A stretch of 64,000 nt of DNA from Lamellibrachia columna (Eukaryota; Annelida; Polychaeta; Sabellida; Siboglinidae). The position numbers were made by a program, and so were the translations under genes. The notes under the pieces were generated by a model that saw only the letters and a list, made by a program, of their open reading frames with translations, made no database searches and was not told the origin of the DNA. Below are positions 45,026 to 58,200 of the stretch, piece after piece. Position 1 is the first letter of the stretch, and each line of letters starts with the position of its first letter. Location of the stretch: positions 13,746,634 through 13,810,633 of the forward strand of contig OY759264.1 in assembly GCA_963662155.1 (NCBI GenBank), given 5' to 3'.

Positions 45026-46900
45026 CGGGAAATAAAGCGAGTGCCTCTGCGAATAGTTGTACTACATAATAATAGTAGTGACCAGCTTCTTTCTCGTGAG
45101 ACAATCCTTGTTTAGCTGGGAGGTTTTCCACGTTGAGTGATGCTGTCGACTGGGTGCACATGGGATTGAATACCGACTGGTTCTTCTCGTTATCAATATA
45201 TGTGTAGACAGTGGCGTATCGATGATCTCGCAAAAGGGAGACCAAGAGGGGCAAGCCTGGTCACCCATGGCAACGGAAACATCCGGGAACGAATCAACAA
45301 AATGGTCACCCATGGCATCATGTAGTGGTGCAACGGAAACATCTGGGAACGAATCAACAAAATTAAGCCGAAGGGGGTGGCCATGACCCAATGACCTCCA
45401 CCCTAAATACGCCAAGTGCTGGATGTAGATTTTCATGTCGGTAAATTAGCAGAGTGACACCTCGCACGCTCGATCTTCTTGTTAGTACTAGGTAACATAA
45501 TATAATTTCAATAATTTTATAATGTCACACATACCTAGTTAGACCAAGGCTGTCTTGTAAATATCGTGTATGTAATGTCCAAATAGGTGTTTGGTTTTCA
45601 CTATGTCCATATATTATGTATTGGTGGTGTTCTTTGGCCAAGTGCCGGTCTATTCTGTTTTTGAAGCAGTTAAATGATGGGCTGAGCGCGACATGTTCAG
45701 ACAGCGAGTTCCAGTCTTGCACTATTGGGCAGTGACCTATCTGGGGGGGGGGGCATTGAGCCATGACCCCCCCTTTGGCTTTGGAAATATATATTTGTAA
45801 TAACCTAACCATGGTAGCATGGCAAACTAATGGGTAACTAATCACGGTGTTTTACATGCTCGAACGTAACCAACAATTTTGACATTTTTCACCACCTGCT
45901 CGACATAATCTCAGTTATTAGCCTCACCCGCCACCACAGTCCTTGAATTTCCACGCCATTTAGTTCTCTTGAAGTCGCTAGGTGGCAGAAATTCCGGTTA
46001 AATGGAAGCTACAGGATGCGGCAACGTTTTGATGCATTGCTTCACAAGTTATGTTTTATGTTACTGGTCGCCGGGTATTATGTGGTTGGCCTATGCAATT
46101 CCTTTCGTGTATGTTTTAGTAGTTTATAGGTATATGTCTGTATTCAGCTGCAGAAAATATGAGACTGGCTGGTTGGCTTTCGGAGATCCGCATGTATAAT
46201 AAAGTGCTTCCATCTGTTGGAATATAGTAGGTACTGGTACATATTTATACACCGGACAATATATATTATATTAGATGCGTAAATGTTCCCTACTACTCTA
46301 CTATAATAAGACACTTGCGGATTTTGTTTCAGTTAATGCTATTTGGAGTGTGCCATACTTCTCAAAAAATATATTTACAATTTAAAAGGAAAATGTATAT
46401 TCGAGTATTGACGAATAATTCCTCTCAAATTGTATGACTGTATTTTTACTATTAAAAGTACATCGACTACAAACCATGTATGTTGCAATTTTTATTTTCA
46501 TGTCCAATAATTGCATCAGAAGCCTATTAGTTATTCAGATATAAATCAATTCAGTGACCAGTAAATGACATGATACTGTGCAGGGGTTGGTACAGACGTA
46601 ACATTTGATACTGCATTTGATTAGTTTCCAGCAATAGCGTACGTTGTGTTTATAGGCACGCATTGTTGGTTTTTGCTGCTGTTAGGTGGGATATTTTTCT
46701 GCAAAAAAAGTTACTGAAAATTTGGCCTATGAAATTCCTGCACACAGTCGAAAGCCCCATAAATCCGTCTCTGCTGCGTGTTAACTCCTTAAGCAAGTTA
46801 AAAAACTTGCGTAAGCATGTGTATTCTTTATTCTACAGACTACGCCAAAGCTAGCGCCATTCGTGCGTGAGTTGGTTCTTCACACCGTTAGAGTCACCAC
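45026..46900. other. Downstream of the methyltransferase; 3' UTR and repeat debris
   Basis: Minus-strand 45735-45520 encodes a LINE C-terminus (VQDWNSLSEHVALSPSFNCF then KNRIDRHLAKEHHQ). 45740-45785 and 45205-45260 resemble the G-run/GGCGTATC element ends also seen at 49320-49385 and 53220-53290. A hydrophobic ORF of 65 codons at 46002-46199 has no recognised family. Confidence 0.5.
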
Positions 46901-46929
46901 AGAAGATGCAACCTTGAAAAGAATATAAG

Positions 46930-48900
46930 ACTTATTTGAGGTACCTCAACCTAAGCGCCCTACTGCTGCCCATCCGGAAGCAGATGTCACTGGTCCTTGT
47001 TCTGCTTTGCCAGTGGATATCGGTCATTTTGCCGATCGCGAGCGTTTGACCATTTTGGACAATGCCTGGACTCCTCCAGGTGATGTGTGGCCGTACACTG
47101 AACGCATGGACAGCGACAAACCGAGGAGGAAATATCTGGGCAGTTAACACATTTCCGGGACGTATGGTGTGTTTGTATGTTCTGCCTTGAAGAAGGGCTA
47201 ACTTTGCAAGACGTGCGTCCTCTTTGCACCACATGAAGCTGGCAGGGTGAAGCTAGATCTTCTGGTCAAGCCGCCCTTTCAGAAGTATGCACACCTGATT
47301 GGGCGAAACGGCCACTTGACCACCCATCTGGCCAATGCTTTTCACGAAGATTGCAAAAACAAAGCACAGGAATTTAGGGCGCGCATGCGAAGTGATGCCG
47401 GTGACGTCAAGCAATAACTCCACTCTTCTTTTTTGCTTCAGCGTGAACAGAATCGATCTGCCTTGAAGCCATTTCTGCAGGCAGTCGAGTTTCTCAGACG
47501 ACTCGGTTTGCCACTAAGAGGCCATCAAGACAGAGGCTGTTGGTCATATCATCTATAGAAGGGAACATACGTGCCCTTTTATAGTTTATGATTACTTGCA
47601 ATGATGACATACTTCGTCACCACACAATGAACACTGCACGAAATGCCACACACCTGTCACCAGTGACACATATCTGTCACCAGTGACACAGAACGTCCTT
47701 ATTGAAGCAATCGCGAAGGTCATCCAGAGACAAATTGTTGCTGAGGTGTGTGATGCTTCTCACTGCTGGCTGACGAAACAACACATTTCTCCAGACAAGA
47801 GGAAATCAGTGTGTGTCAACCCTACGTGTCTGACGTCACATTGAATGATAGAATATTGTGCTTCGTCACTACTCACGACCTCACTAGCGCTGGGCCTGCT
47901 GCTCAGTTGCTACGGATCCTGGCAGATGCTGGAGTGGACTCGACAAGCCTGCTAGGCCAAGACTAAGATGGTGCCGCTGCCATATCCCGGAAGAACAATG
48001 GCGTTCAGAAACACACCCGAGACACCATCTCTACTGCAGCATATGTGCAGTGCTCGTCACATGTCTTGAATATTTGCTTGGCTGCATCAGTTCCACTTAT
48101 TCGCCCGGCAGTCACTCTGATGTTCGTAGTACCAGTGTTTTTTTACTGACTCTATCAAGCGACTGTACGACTTACAGCAGTGCATTGAACGGGAACGCCC
48201 TGAAGCGTCATACACTCGCCTCAAGACACGCTGCGACACACGCTGGGTAGAAAAGCAGGTTGCAACTATAGTGTTCAAGGAACTCTACCCTGCTGTTGTC
48301 GCGTCACTGGAGAACATTTCGGAATGGTTGGGTGATGGTTCTGGCGAAGCATCAATGTATCTCCGTTGCATGGATCCCAGTTTCCTGCTCTCCGTAGATG
48401 TCCTGCAAACAGTTCTTGAAGTCACGAAGCCTCTATCTGTCAAACTTCAGGGTGTGTCTCAAGACATTCTGCGAACAACGGAATCAGCGCGAGACGGCGT
48501 TGACGTGTTGCAGAACTTTCGCAGCGGTGACACGTTTGACAGACTGTTTGTCCAGGCTGAGGAGGTCGATGGCAGACCAATCCAAATGCAGCGAAAAGCA
48601 AACAGGCAAAGACATCGTCCCAGCCTTCCTGTCGACTCTGCTTTGGTGTACTACGAGCGTGTTTTGTTCAGTCCATTCATGGACTCCTGCATTGTACAGT
48701 TGCAATAGCGCTTTGCATCTATCAGTGCCGAAGCCCTTCTCCCCAACGCACTCATACTTGCGTTCTATCCGGAGAGACGTCTCCGCAGTTAAGGAAGGGG
48801 TGTCTCCCTGTTACATCGGTTGTAGCAGAGCGATCATTCAGTTCACTGAAGTACTCGAAGGACTACTTGCGAACTAGGTACGATGAGTGAGCAACGTCTC
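46930..48900 (+). pseudogene. hAT transposase-like pseudogene (52-kDa-repressor/ZMYM1-like)
   Basis: Frameshifted pieces follow the order of hAT-derived proteins of this group. They are VDIGHFADRERLTILDNAW (46990), then PFQKYAHLIGRNGHLTTHLA (about 47270), then LKPFLQAVEFLRRLGL (47465), FVTTHDLTSAGPAAQLLRIL (47870), DGAAAISRKNNGVQKHTRD and TISTAAYVQCSSHVLNICLA (47970-48080), RLKTRCDTRWVEKQVATIVF (48220), and the C-terminal dimerisation AERSFSSLKYSKDYLRTRY (48825). At least six frameshifts or stops exclude function. The longest open stretch is 48271-48708. No TIRs were confirmed. Confidence 0.75.
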
Positions 48901-49314
48901 AATGGACTTGTTCGTATATAATTCAATCGTGATATCACATTGAACAACGATGACGTCATTGACGAATTCGCCAAGGGGAGTAACCGAGTTCAGTTTAATT
49001 AAAATCTAATGTGGCAATATATCCGCAGTTCCTGCTATGGGACACAACTGGCGGAGTGCATGCATTGGCAACTTCTAGCACATTTGGCGGTGTCAGGATT
49101 CGGCTAACTGATCCGACCACAAATTTTACACCGCAAGTAGCTGCTGATTTTGGGGCTTCGCTTCGCTGCTTTGTTTTATATGTTTTCACTTCGCGGAAGT
49201 CAGACCGAATAAAGATACTGGGCTTTTCTCACGTGTTCTATAATGTTAAGTCTTACCCGCATTGGCAAATTGTGGGAATGTTTGGTATTGGGTTATTCCC
49301 GCTTCGGATCAAAT

Positions 49315-49390
49315 AAATGATAACGTTCTTGCACCCCCACCCCCCCCCCCCCTCTTTCCAACATCCTAGATACGCCACTGACACTGATTG
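49315..49390. repeat. C-run plus TAGATACGCCACTG repeat end
   Basis: A run of C and CA bases followed by ATCCTAGATACGCCACTGAC. Similar polyG/GGCGTATC motifs recur near 45205, 45745 and 53220-53290, marking a common element end. Confidence 0.5.
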
Positions 49391-49439
49391 TCAACTTGCC
49401 CCAATGTGAACGTCATCTGAATGTTGAGTAATTACTTAA

Positions 49440-51060
49440 TCAAATCATTCCTCGATCTGCCTATAAACTGATGGAATCTTGTGTGAAGGATGCAATGTTA
49501 AAACATTGTTTAGAAAACAGTTTAAATACACCAGACCAACATGGTTTTACAAAGGGTCGTTCTTGCCTAACACATTTGTAAGAAACCTTTGAAAGTTGGC
49601 CAGAAGATGTGGATCAGGGAGATAGTGTTGATGTTATTTTGCTGGATTTTCAAAAAGCATTTGACAAAGTCCCGAAAAAGAGTTTGTTGCAGAACCTATC
49701 TGCCTATGGAATACGATGTAATTTTTTAGAATGGATAGCTGATTTTCTGTCAGATAGAAAAATGCGAATTATGGTAAGAAGTGAACATTCAGAATGGTTT
49801 GATGTCATTAGTGGTGTTCCGCAAGGATCAGTATTTGGACCTATTCTCTTAATTTTTTTAATTTATGTAAATTATATACCAAAGACAGTAAATAGTAATG
49901 TAAAAATGTTTGCTGACGACACAAAAATATTCAGAACATTAAAAAACAAATCTGACTATGAAATCTTACAAATTGATTTTGATAACTTAAGTGAGTGGAG
50001 TAATAGATGGTGCCGTTCAACACAAGTAAATGTAAAAGGATGCATATAGGCAAAGACAATCCAAATTTCGAGTACACCATGACAACCGAAAATAATAATA
50101 TCGTTTTAGCAGAAACAGTTCAAGAGAACGATCTGGTCTGTCTGGATTTAAAATAATTTGCAGCAACCAAACAAGCTATGGTGGTTTTGCGCTCTGTAAA
50201 GAGAGCATTTATTCACTTTGACAGAGAAACGTTCATCATTGTTTATAATATAATATGTGATGGCATACCGGTTAGAAGGCCAGACTCTCAGTCGAGAGAA
50301 CCCGGTTTCAAATCCCATTGCGGTCGCTTCGAACCTTTGGCAAGTTTGATCACCCCAAGTTGCCACAGTTCACTCAGCTGTATAAATGAGTACCTGGCAA
50401 TTCAGACAGTGGTGGAAATGTGAACGAATAGTCTTCGCGCAATTGCGGCGTGGCTGAATACTTCCCACAGAAGTTGAGACGGCCTTGGAATGAACAGGTC
50501 TGCCAGGGGGTGAAGTGTAAAGCGCTTTGAGCGGCCCTACGGACTGGATACGGCGCTATATAAGAACGTACCTTTACCTTTTTTTTAATACATAATATTA
50601 GACCACATCTAGGATATTGCGTACAGGCATGGTCACCTTATTATGCAAAATATATTTAATGCTTGAAAAAGTACAACGCAGGGCAACAAAACTGGTAATA
50701 TTATAGGATTAAAGGAATTTACATATGAGGAAAGATTAACACAACTAAAACTTTATAGACTTGAAGAACGGAGATTACGAGGAGATTTAATTGAAACTTT
50801 TAAGTTGTTAACTGGGAAAGAGAACATAGACCCTGATAAGTGTTTTACATTAATCTATAAATAACCTCAGAGGCCACAGTAAAAAAAATTCAACAAACAA
50901 CAATGTATAAAGCTATGCAGACGCCGATTTTTCAGTCAAAGCTAGGGTGGTGGATGTATGGAATTCCTTGTCCAACGATATCGTATCTGCACCCTCTACT
51001 AACATTTTTAAAAACAGAATAGATAAAAACTGGGCTAAGATATAGGCAAACTATAAAAGG
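49440..51060 (+). mobile_element. CR1-like LINE reverse transcriptase, 5'-truncated, split by a SINE
   Basis: The + strand encodes SLNTPDQHGFTKGRS, VDVILLDFQKAFDKVPKKSL (palm), [16 protein letters not shown], and the intact catalytic KMFADDTKIF near 49910, with an in-frame stop at 49578. After the SINE at 50255-50592 it resumes with IRPHLGYCVQAWSPYYAKYI, YEERLTQLKLYRLEERRLRG and VWNSLSNDI. It is related to, but distinct in detail from, the 42.5-kb LINE. Confidence 0.82.
50255..50592 (+). mobile_element. Full-length SINE inserted in the LINE
   Basis: Head GTGATGGCATACCGGTTAGA with B-box-like GGTTTCAAATCC, body GAACGAATAGTCTTCGCGCA and GGAATGAACAGGTCTGCCAG, 3' tail AAAGCGCTTTGAGCGGCCCT and GCGCTATATAAGAACGTACC then T-run. 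The GCGCTTTGAG/GCGCTATATAA tail type is widespread in animal SINEs that borrow LINE 3' ends. Confidence 0.85.
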
Positions 51061-51335
51061 CATATCTCTATTCTAACCTTACAAATGCTCATTATTTAAT
51101 TGTAAGTGACAAAGTGTGTGTTTATAATTGCATATTAAATGTTATTGTCTTGAAAGAACGTACACATGTTCTACTTTAAGTTGTATTGTTACCATACTGC
51201 TGACGTTAATAAGAACAACATAAATCAACGATCAATGCTTAAAATCGTCAATTTACTCCATTTTCTCCTGTTGGTTGGACACTCAAACGGGTTATATAAA
51301 AGACCCGATATCCAGAACAACGCGTTTGCAACAGG

Positions 51336-51407
51336 TCCCATATGGTCTAGTGGTTAGGATTCCTGCCTTTCACGCAGGCGGCCCGGGTTCGATTCCCGGT
51401 GTGGGAA
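51336..51407 (+). tRNA. tRNA-Glu-TTC: tRNA-Glu (anticodon TTC)
   Basis: A full cloverleaf is visible. The 7-bp acceptor stem is TCCCATA with TGTGGGA, the anticodon stem is CCTGC/GCAGG with loop CTTTCAC, and the T arm is CCGGG-TTCGATT-CCCGG. The A box is TGGTCTAGTGG and the B box is GGTTCGATTCC. It is nearly identical to the conserved eukaryotic nuclear tRNA-Glu(UUC), with no intron. It stands alone upstream of FAM184. Unlike the SINE heads in this window it is structurally intact. Confidence 0.95.
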
Positions 51408-52101
51408 CTCATATTTTTATACATCTCAGTGCTTAGTTAGTTATGTGTGCATTTATTTCGATCGTTTTACACCTATTTGTTTTTTGGATGACTTGTTTCT
51501 GCGATATAATTAGCAATTATAAAAATCTACAGCTTTGGTCAGATTGCTATTTTCCCGTATAGAACCACGTTACAATGTATCACTGTTGATCTACAATTTG
51601 TGCATGGTAGACGTAGTGTTATGAATGTGAATTTGTCCCGGTAAAAAAAACAACTTAAGTTTGGAATATTGCAGTCACAGTTCACGATAAAAAAATCTCT
51701 ATACATCATAGCTTCGTGCCATAAACGAATATAACTATTATTGTATATAACATTTATTTTCATAGATTTGTAAAATTGTATCGCACATGCTGCCATCTGG
51801 TAGATCTAATCTGAGTTGCACCACGCGCAATAATTCAGCTCAATGTTATTCGGAATGTTTACGGACGCCTGGCAACGCCGAACTATGTTCTCAATGTAAA
51901 TATTGGCACACGCATGGTATATCTGTCAACTATTTAGGTTTAAGCTGTAATGGGGTATTGTAATCCATAACATTCGGATATATATATTATGCCCTACCCC
52001 GTAAATCTTGTGATACCTCGTGGGTGGAAGAGTTGCGCATGGGAAACGTTTTAGCGCATTCACTTTATTTCTGCTTCGTCGGTGCGTGAAACGAAACCAA
52101 G
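51408..52101. promoter_or_regulatory. Upstream region and presumed 5' UTR of FAM184
   Basis: No ORF is recognised. GC content and CpGs rise in the last 120 bases (CGCATTCACTTT, CTTCGTCGGTGCGTGAAACG) just before the ATG, as expected for a 5' UTR. The tRNA-Glu gene ends 694 bases upstream of the start codon. Confidence 0.4.
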
Positions 52102-52239
52102 ATGGCGACTAGTACGAAAACAAGTTACAACTACCACCAGAACGGAAAATATGCAACGTTGCCGCAGGCGGGGAAAGATATGGAGATCACACAAGATATG
52201 CACCTTAAAATGTCAAAGAAGATCGCACAGTTGACAAAA
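52102..52239 (+). CDS. FAM184: FAM184 exon 1 (start codon)
   Basis: 46 codons beginning MATSTKTSYNYHQNGKYATL and ending MSKKIAQLTK, with donor GTGAGT at 52240. The N-terminal 30 residues are low in conservation, while DMHLKMSKKIAQLTK is the family signature. Confidence 0.88.
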
Positions 52240-55200
52240 GTGAGTAACTTAAGAACATCGACTCACTTATATCGCTTTTAACTACTCAAGTCAATAAATA
52301 ACCAGTGTCAAAATGCGGTGTCACTGACACTGTGAGTGTGACACTGACAGTGTCACAGTGACGGTGGTATACGGTAGAATTAGTTTGAATCTGTTAGTTG
52401 ACATAATTATTTTATGGGAAATTGGAATAATACACAATTCGACTGTATGTAATATATTTATTTACCCGACACCACGAAATTGCCTGGCCCTGGGCATTAA
52501 TCAAACTCAAAGCCAAGGCAAGGCAACGGAAGCTTGAGATGGATTAACCAGGCTCCGTGATGTGGCGCCATCGTTTGTTGCACACTTCATCGCCTGGATG
52601 CAATGTGTACTTTTTAGTGCGACGGAAATGATGTATGCACCCAGATTCTGGACGCATGCATAATTAGTTAATTACAATGTCATCCGGACATTTGGCTAAT
52701 TCATAAAATAAATGTTAACTTTTATCCGTGTATACGATGCAATTCAAATTACCTTTGATGATATTAACACAACTGTCAGACTGAAAAGTTAAATCAGGCC
52801 AAAAATAATGTTCAATGTAGCATCCCGATAATGATGCTGATTGGCTGCTGGTGTTTCATGGGAACGCCTAGTAGCCTACACAAAATGAAGTGGTGACAGT
52901 GGATAACAACGAGACGAAGGCGAGCAAGAGTTGGATAAACGATAGAGGTGGATATCAATTAATACAATGGAACATGACTCGCATCGTCAATAATTGATGC
53001 ATAATTTTAGTATTTACAGTGAGTACCTTACTCAACTACCATGTATTGTATAGTAGTTAAGACCCCTCAGCGACAGGCTGAGGGGTCTTAACCTCCATTC
53101 CCGCACCTGTTTTGAGGGCCGTCCTCCCATTTCCCACCTATTTTGGACTCGATTGGTCAGTACTTCAGGGCAGACGCAAAGTTGCAAGACGTTACCAAAT
53201 TTTTTGGTGGGCATACCCAATGACCCAGTGGCATATTTGGGGGGCCATTGGGTCATAGCCCCTTTTGGCTTATTTTTTTCTCATTGCGCCGCTACATGGT
53301 AGCATCGATGATTAGGCTTCGCCTCCCCCTTTGCGAGTTCCTAGCTGTGCCACTGCAATGACCGGTACTTTACTCCAGTGACCCAACAATGCGTACGTTG
53401 TTCCAACAGTTGCTGTTGCCCTTTTTTCCCCACATACAATGAAGGAACGGAACACTTTACCTGAATCAGCTATTCAAGCTCTAAAGCAGGCCAGGGGTAA
53501 TAGTAATAGTAAAGATTACAATTGTTCAAATAATAGTAATAGATAGAACAAAACGCAATGTAATAGTAATAGAAATTACAATCGAACATTTCAATCACAC
53601 CAAAATTCAATTTCATTGAAAATAATCAGTCCAAAAAATTATGTATTTTGATATACTGGGACTTGGACAAGCATCATGTTCATTCGCTCACATGCAGTTT
53701 TATTTATTTTCCAACAGTGGTGATAAAATAGTTTAGTATCGGATTCATGACAGTCGGTGAACTTTAGCACTATTAGCAGGAGACAGTGTGACTGCTGCAT
53801 GGCTAATTGGTCATTTGAAGCCAGGTCCACCAGCCATCTATCCTTTTCACACAAGCCTATTCATTCATTCACTGAAGCAGGATAAGGGTTCCAGGCTTCA
53901 AGCACTAAACATCTGAATCAATCAATCAATCATTGCCATCTCCCAACCCTAGCTGCCAGCCTGCCATGCTGGGTAATGTTTGAACAAAATCCAGGGGTTT
54001 ATACCAGCTTTTTTGAGTTTTTCTCAGTGTGAAAAATATCCTATCCTTGATTAACTGTCCACCAAGCAGCATCCGAGCAGTATGGGTCTACTATGGGATA
54101 ATCAGTGATTCGGGATAATCAGATTGTATTATGTGACAGTGACATTACTTTTCATTCCAATGAATATATGAAACTTCTACATCCGACTGAAATTGTGTGA
54201 GGTTAATTTAATTGGGAAATTTATGAGTTAATTGTAATTTAATTAATTATACACCCACCAGTTAATTTGAATCTGTGTTAAGCAGGGTTGTTTGATTTAA
54301 ATCATTTGATTTAAATCATTTGATTTAAATCATTTGATTTAAATCATTTGATTTAAATCATTGATTTAAATCATGATTTAATTCACTCCAAAAAAATCAA
54401 TGATTTATGATTTTTTTTGACTTCCGGTTTTTTTAATCGCTGATTTATATGAATTTAACACAAATGATTGTTTACAAGCATCGAGATCAACAAAGTTTTG
54501 TATGTTTTTTAATACAAAATACAAAGTGCGCACACTTGTGTAGCTGTATTGTCTCGAGATAGCCTGATAGTAAAATATTTTATGACATTGTGTATGTTTG
54601 AGCTATTCCCTTTCTGAATGCAGTGAAGCCACACAAACTTGTCTTCCAGAGGAAGTATCTTTTCAACACAGAAGCCCTGAGTTAAAGTCCACTTATAGCT
54701 TGTGCTAGTTGTTAGCAATTCAGTATGTTGACTCAGTTGTTTAATACTGTACCAGTTTGTATTGAGACCCTTAGAGTACACAGAGCCCTGGACAGGTGCT
54801 AATCCACCCTCTCAGCAAACAATAATTACCACAGCTACAGTCACAGACCCACAACATGCTTTCCTTTCCAAGACAGATTATGCAACTACAGGGGGTGAGG
54901 CCTTGTGGACATTGTCTAATGTCTTTATATAAGCAAAAATCATGTACCCTCTGTTAAGACGAACCCAAATCGATTTGAATAGAACATTTTTGAAAGGGTT
55001 TACAGATTGAAACATCTATATAAATATCTATATACAAGATTTAAAAAAAATAAAATAAATCCGATTTAAATTTAAAAAATCCGATTTAAAAATTTTTTTT
55101 TTTTAAATCATGATTTTTTCAAACCTGGTGTTAAGTGATTAAGTATGTAAAATGTTTAATCGAAAGAAAATGGTTCCGATGGAAAATGTAATAATAATAG

Positions 55201-58200
55201 CTTGAAATGTAATAGTAATATATTACATTGCCTTCGGCATGTAATAGTAATATTAATAGAAAGGGAACCAAGTAACAGTAATAGTAATATATTACATTGC
55301 AATGTAATAAATCCCAGACCTGCTCTCAAGTAGTCTAAACCCTGATAGCTTTAAAGCACAGTGTAAGTATGTGTAGTATTTTCACCCCTTCCCTGCACAG
55401 ACCTTGCTCAATTAATCATCTAAATCAGATTAAGATCCAGCCTTGAAATCAAAGCAATTCCAATGTTTACAATGAACTTCACATACATGTCATATAAAAA
55501 TTCCACAAAATTAAACATCGAATGTACTAATATTCTTTTAACCCATTATACACCATAATGGCCACCGGCCGCATACATGACCCTCTATTAAAAAAAATCC
55601 TGGCGATTAACTACTGAACGAAACGCTACCAACCTTTGCCACACCCTAGCGGATACATTTTGCAACAACATCAGCTCGTTACGTGCATGTGTTGCCCTTT
55701 TGGAAATCTTGATTTTCATCGGTTCTGTTCACGCCATCTCGAACATTTTTATTTCTATATTTGTCATGATAAAATATGGTGTAACCTGAAAAATAACCGT
55801 AAGAATTTGATAATTTTTTCAGTGGTGCAAAGCTAACACATATAGTTACATTTCCGTCACTGGGTTGCATAGGGTTGTAGCATGGGATCATTGTCAAATG
55901 TCAGTCGTAAGGTAGAATAACTTTCAAAGTTTTAAAAAACTTACTATTTTGTCTTTGCAAATTGTGATCAAATGTTAACATTTTATTAATATATCCTATT
56001 TCTATGTATACAGGCATGTGGAGAAATTACTACTCTTCAAAATAAACACAACTTGTAATTGTCAATATTTAATAGTTTTTTCTACAGATTTCTGAACACA
56101 AGGAGGTAAAATCGCTCGAAATTTGCCAGAAATCCTGGGAACATGGGAGCATGTTTTAATGAAATACTGGGGCCTGATGGGTTAATGTTGCCCCCCCCTG
56201 TTAATTTAACTGAATTCCTCCAGGGGTCACCAGTGGCTTGATTTATTTTATGTATTTATTTATATTACTATGCACTGCACACAGTTATGTTTTATTTCGT
56301 TGGATTCATTTTGTGGAATACAGTGCATTTATATGACATGTATTTGAATGTTAGAAATTGCATTTAGTATCTTGTATTTGTGCATTGTTGAAAGTAGGTG
56401 TCAACTTACGGAACACGATTACTCATGGCAATGTTTACTGACTAACAAACCATATGAATGCCTCATCCAGGTAAATATTATTTAATTTGGTTTTTGAACT
56501 TGTCTATGGTGACATTTACTTATAATTTAGGACAATGTTACATTATCGAACATCAGAACAGGTGTTTCATTGTTAAACTTAAAGGTCCGAGCTATAATAA
56601 TCATCTGACTGTTCTCCAACTAAGTTAGATTCCACAACTCTATAAATTCAATCTTAATTGTTTCTCGTCAGTTAGGTTTGTTCGCTCATCTTATCTTAGA
56701 ATCAATTCTCAAAGAATCGAATCGATCTAATATACATGTCATATATATATATATACGTGTCATATATATATATATATATGTCATATATATATTTATTTAT
56801 GCACGTTTGTTATTTAGTTTTGGCGAAATCGTCGGACAAACTATTAAATTATTTTTGATAACAGTTATGATTTGCCGAAAAAACAGTGATCCAACTCTTT
56901 ATACTGTGACATAAAACATTTGTTCACAGTCACACAAGTTACTCGATCTGATGATCAAAGTAAATTCGGTGATTTCAACAAGTCCGCGCTCTTTTATTAA
57001 ACAGACTACACGTGCTACTTTGATAACTATTTATGCACAACATATTTGAATATCAATTAACCTGATTCACAATGGGTTAAATGAACTATGGAGGGAGTTT
57101 CAAATAAAATGCTCAAATGCAAATGAAATGCTCAAATGCAACTGTTCAACCCTGATGGAGTGATGTGAAGGGCACATGTCAATTTTGGTGGTGAGGTAGC
57201 TGCATTATTGCATTATGCGGTAATCATTCTTCTAGCTTTGGGCTGTGATGCAAATTTGTGTGTGTTTACAACAAAACCAGTTACAATTGTAATCAAAGAA
57301 TAATAACATTATATTGTAACTGTAAGTTGTAATAATACAGTTTGTAGTCAAGATGTTGTAATGTTCTGTGGTCACGGTGTTTTCCGTAATCGTGTTATTT
57401 GACCCATGATGCAATTGATTATGATGAAGCAAATCTGTTTATAGTTACATATTTAATTATGACTGAGTGAACATTAACAATATAACTACATATTTGTTCT
57501 GCTGCATTGTGACATATAATGTAATGTGTTTGATTCATTATGGATAAAAGACGAGCAGCGGACTATTTTCATAGTTGTCTGGCTACCAGGGAACTGTTTT
57601 AGCCCATTCCCTATATGTATTGCATATCCATTACTTGGTCTTGTGCCAGTCTTAATAATGACTCTTTGATCAGGCCTGCTCTTAATATTACAGGTCTAGA
57701 TGCAAACTGACATGCCTTTGCAGTCATATAGGACAAAGCATACACAGTGTAACAGCAAACAAAGCATTTGTCCACATTTCATGGCTAATCACCTTTGGTT
57801 TGTGAAGTCACATGGCAGTTCTGGCAGTAATGAATTCATGTTTATGGGTCAAGAAACAGTTGAAGACTTGATGTAGTGGAAGGAAATTAGTCTTATTGAC
57901 CTCAGAACTACGTACAGCTGTATGTGATATCATGGGGTTACATGGGTTCCTTGTCTATTGACCTCAGAACTACATACAGCTGTATGTGATATCATGGTGT
58001 TACATGGGTTTCTTTTTTATTTACCTCAGAACTACGTACAGCTGTGTGTGATATCATGGTGTTACATGGGTTTCTTAATGACCTCAGAATAACGTACAGC
58101 TGTATGTGATATCACGGTGTTACATGGGTTTCTTAATGACCTCAGAACTACGTACAGCTGTATGTGATATCATGGTGTTACATGGGTTTCTTAATTACCT

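Noticed and set aside
46002..46199. 65-codon hydrophobic ORF as a small membrane protein
   Set aside because: No homology recognised, and it lies in repeat-derived DNA with no splice or promoter evidence; kept only as a note.
53056..53092. Rho-independent terminator
   Set aside because: The hairpin is strong, but there is no T-tract and the DNA is eukaryotic intron sequence.
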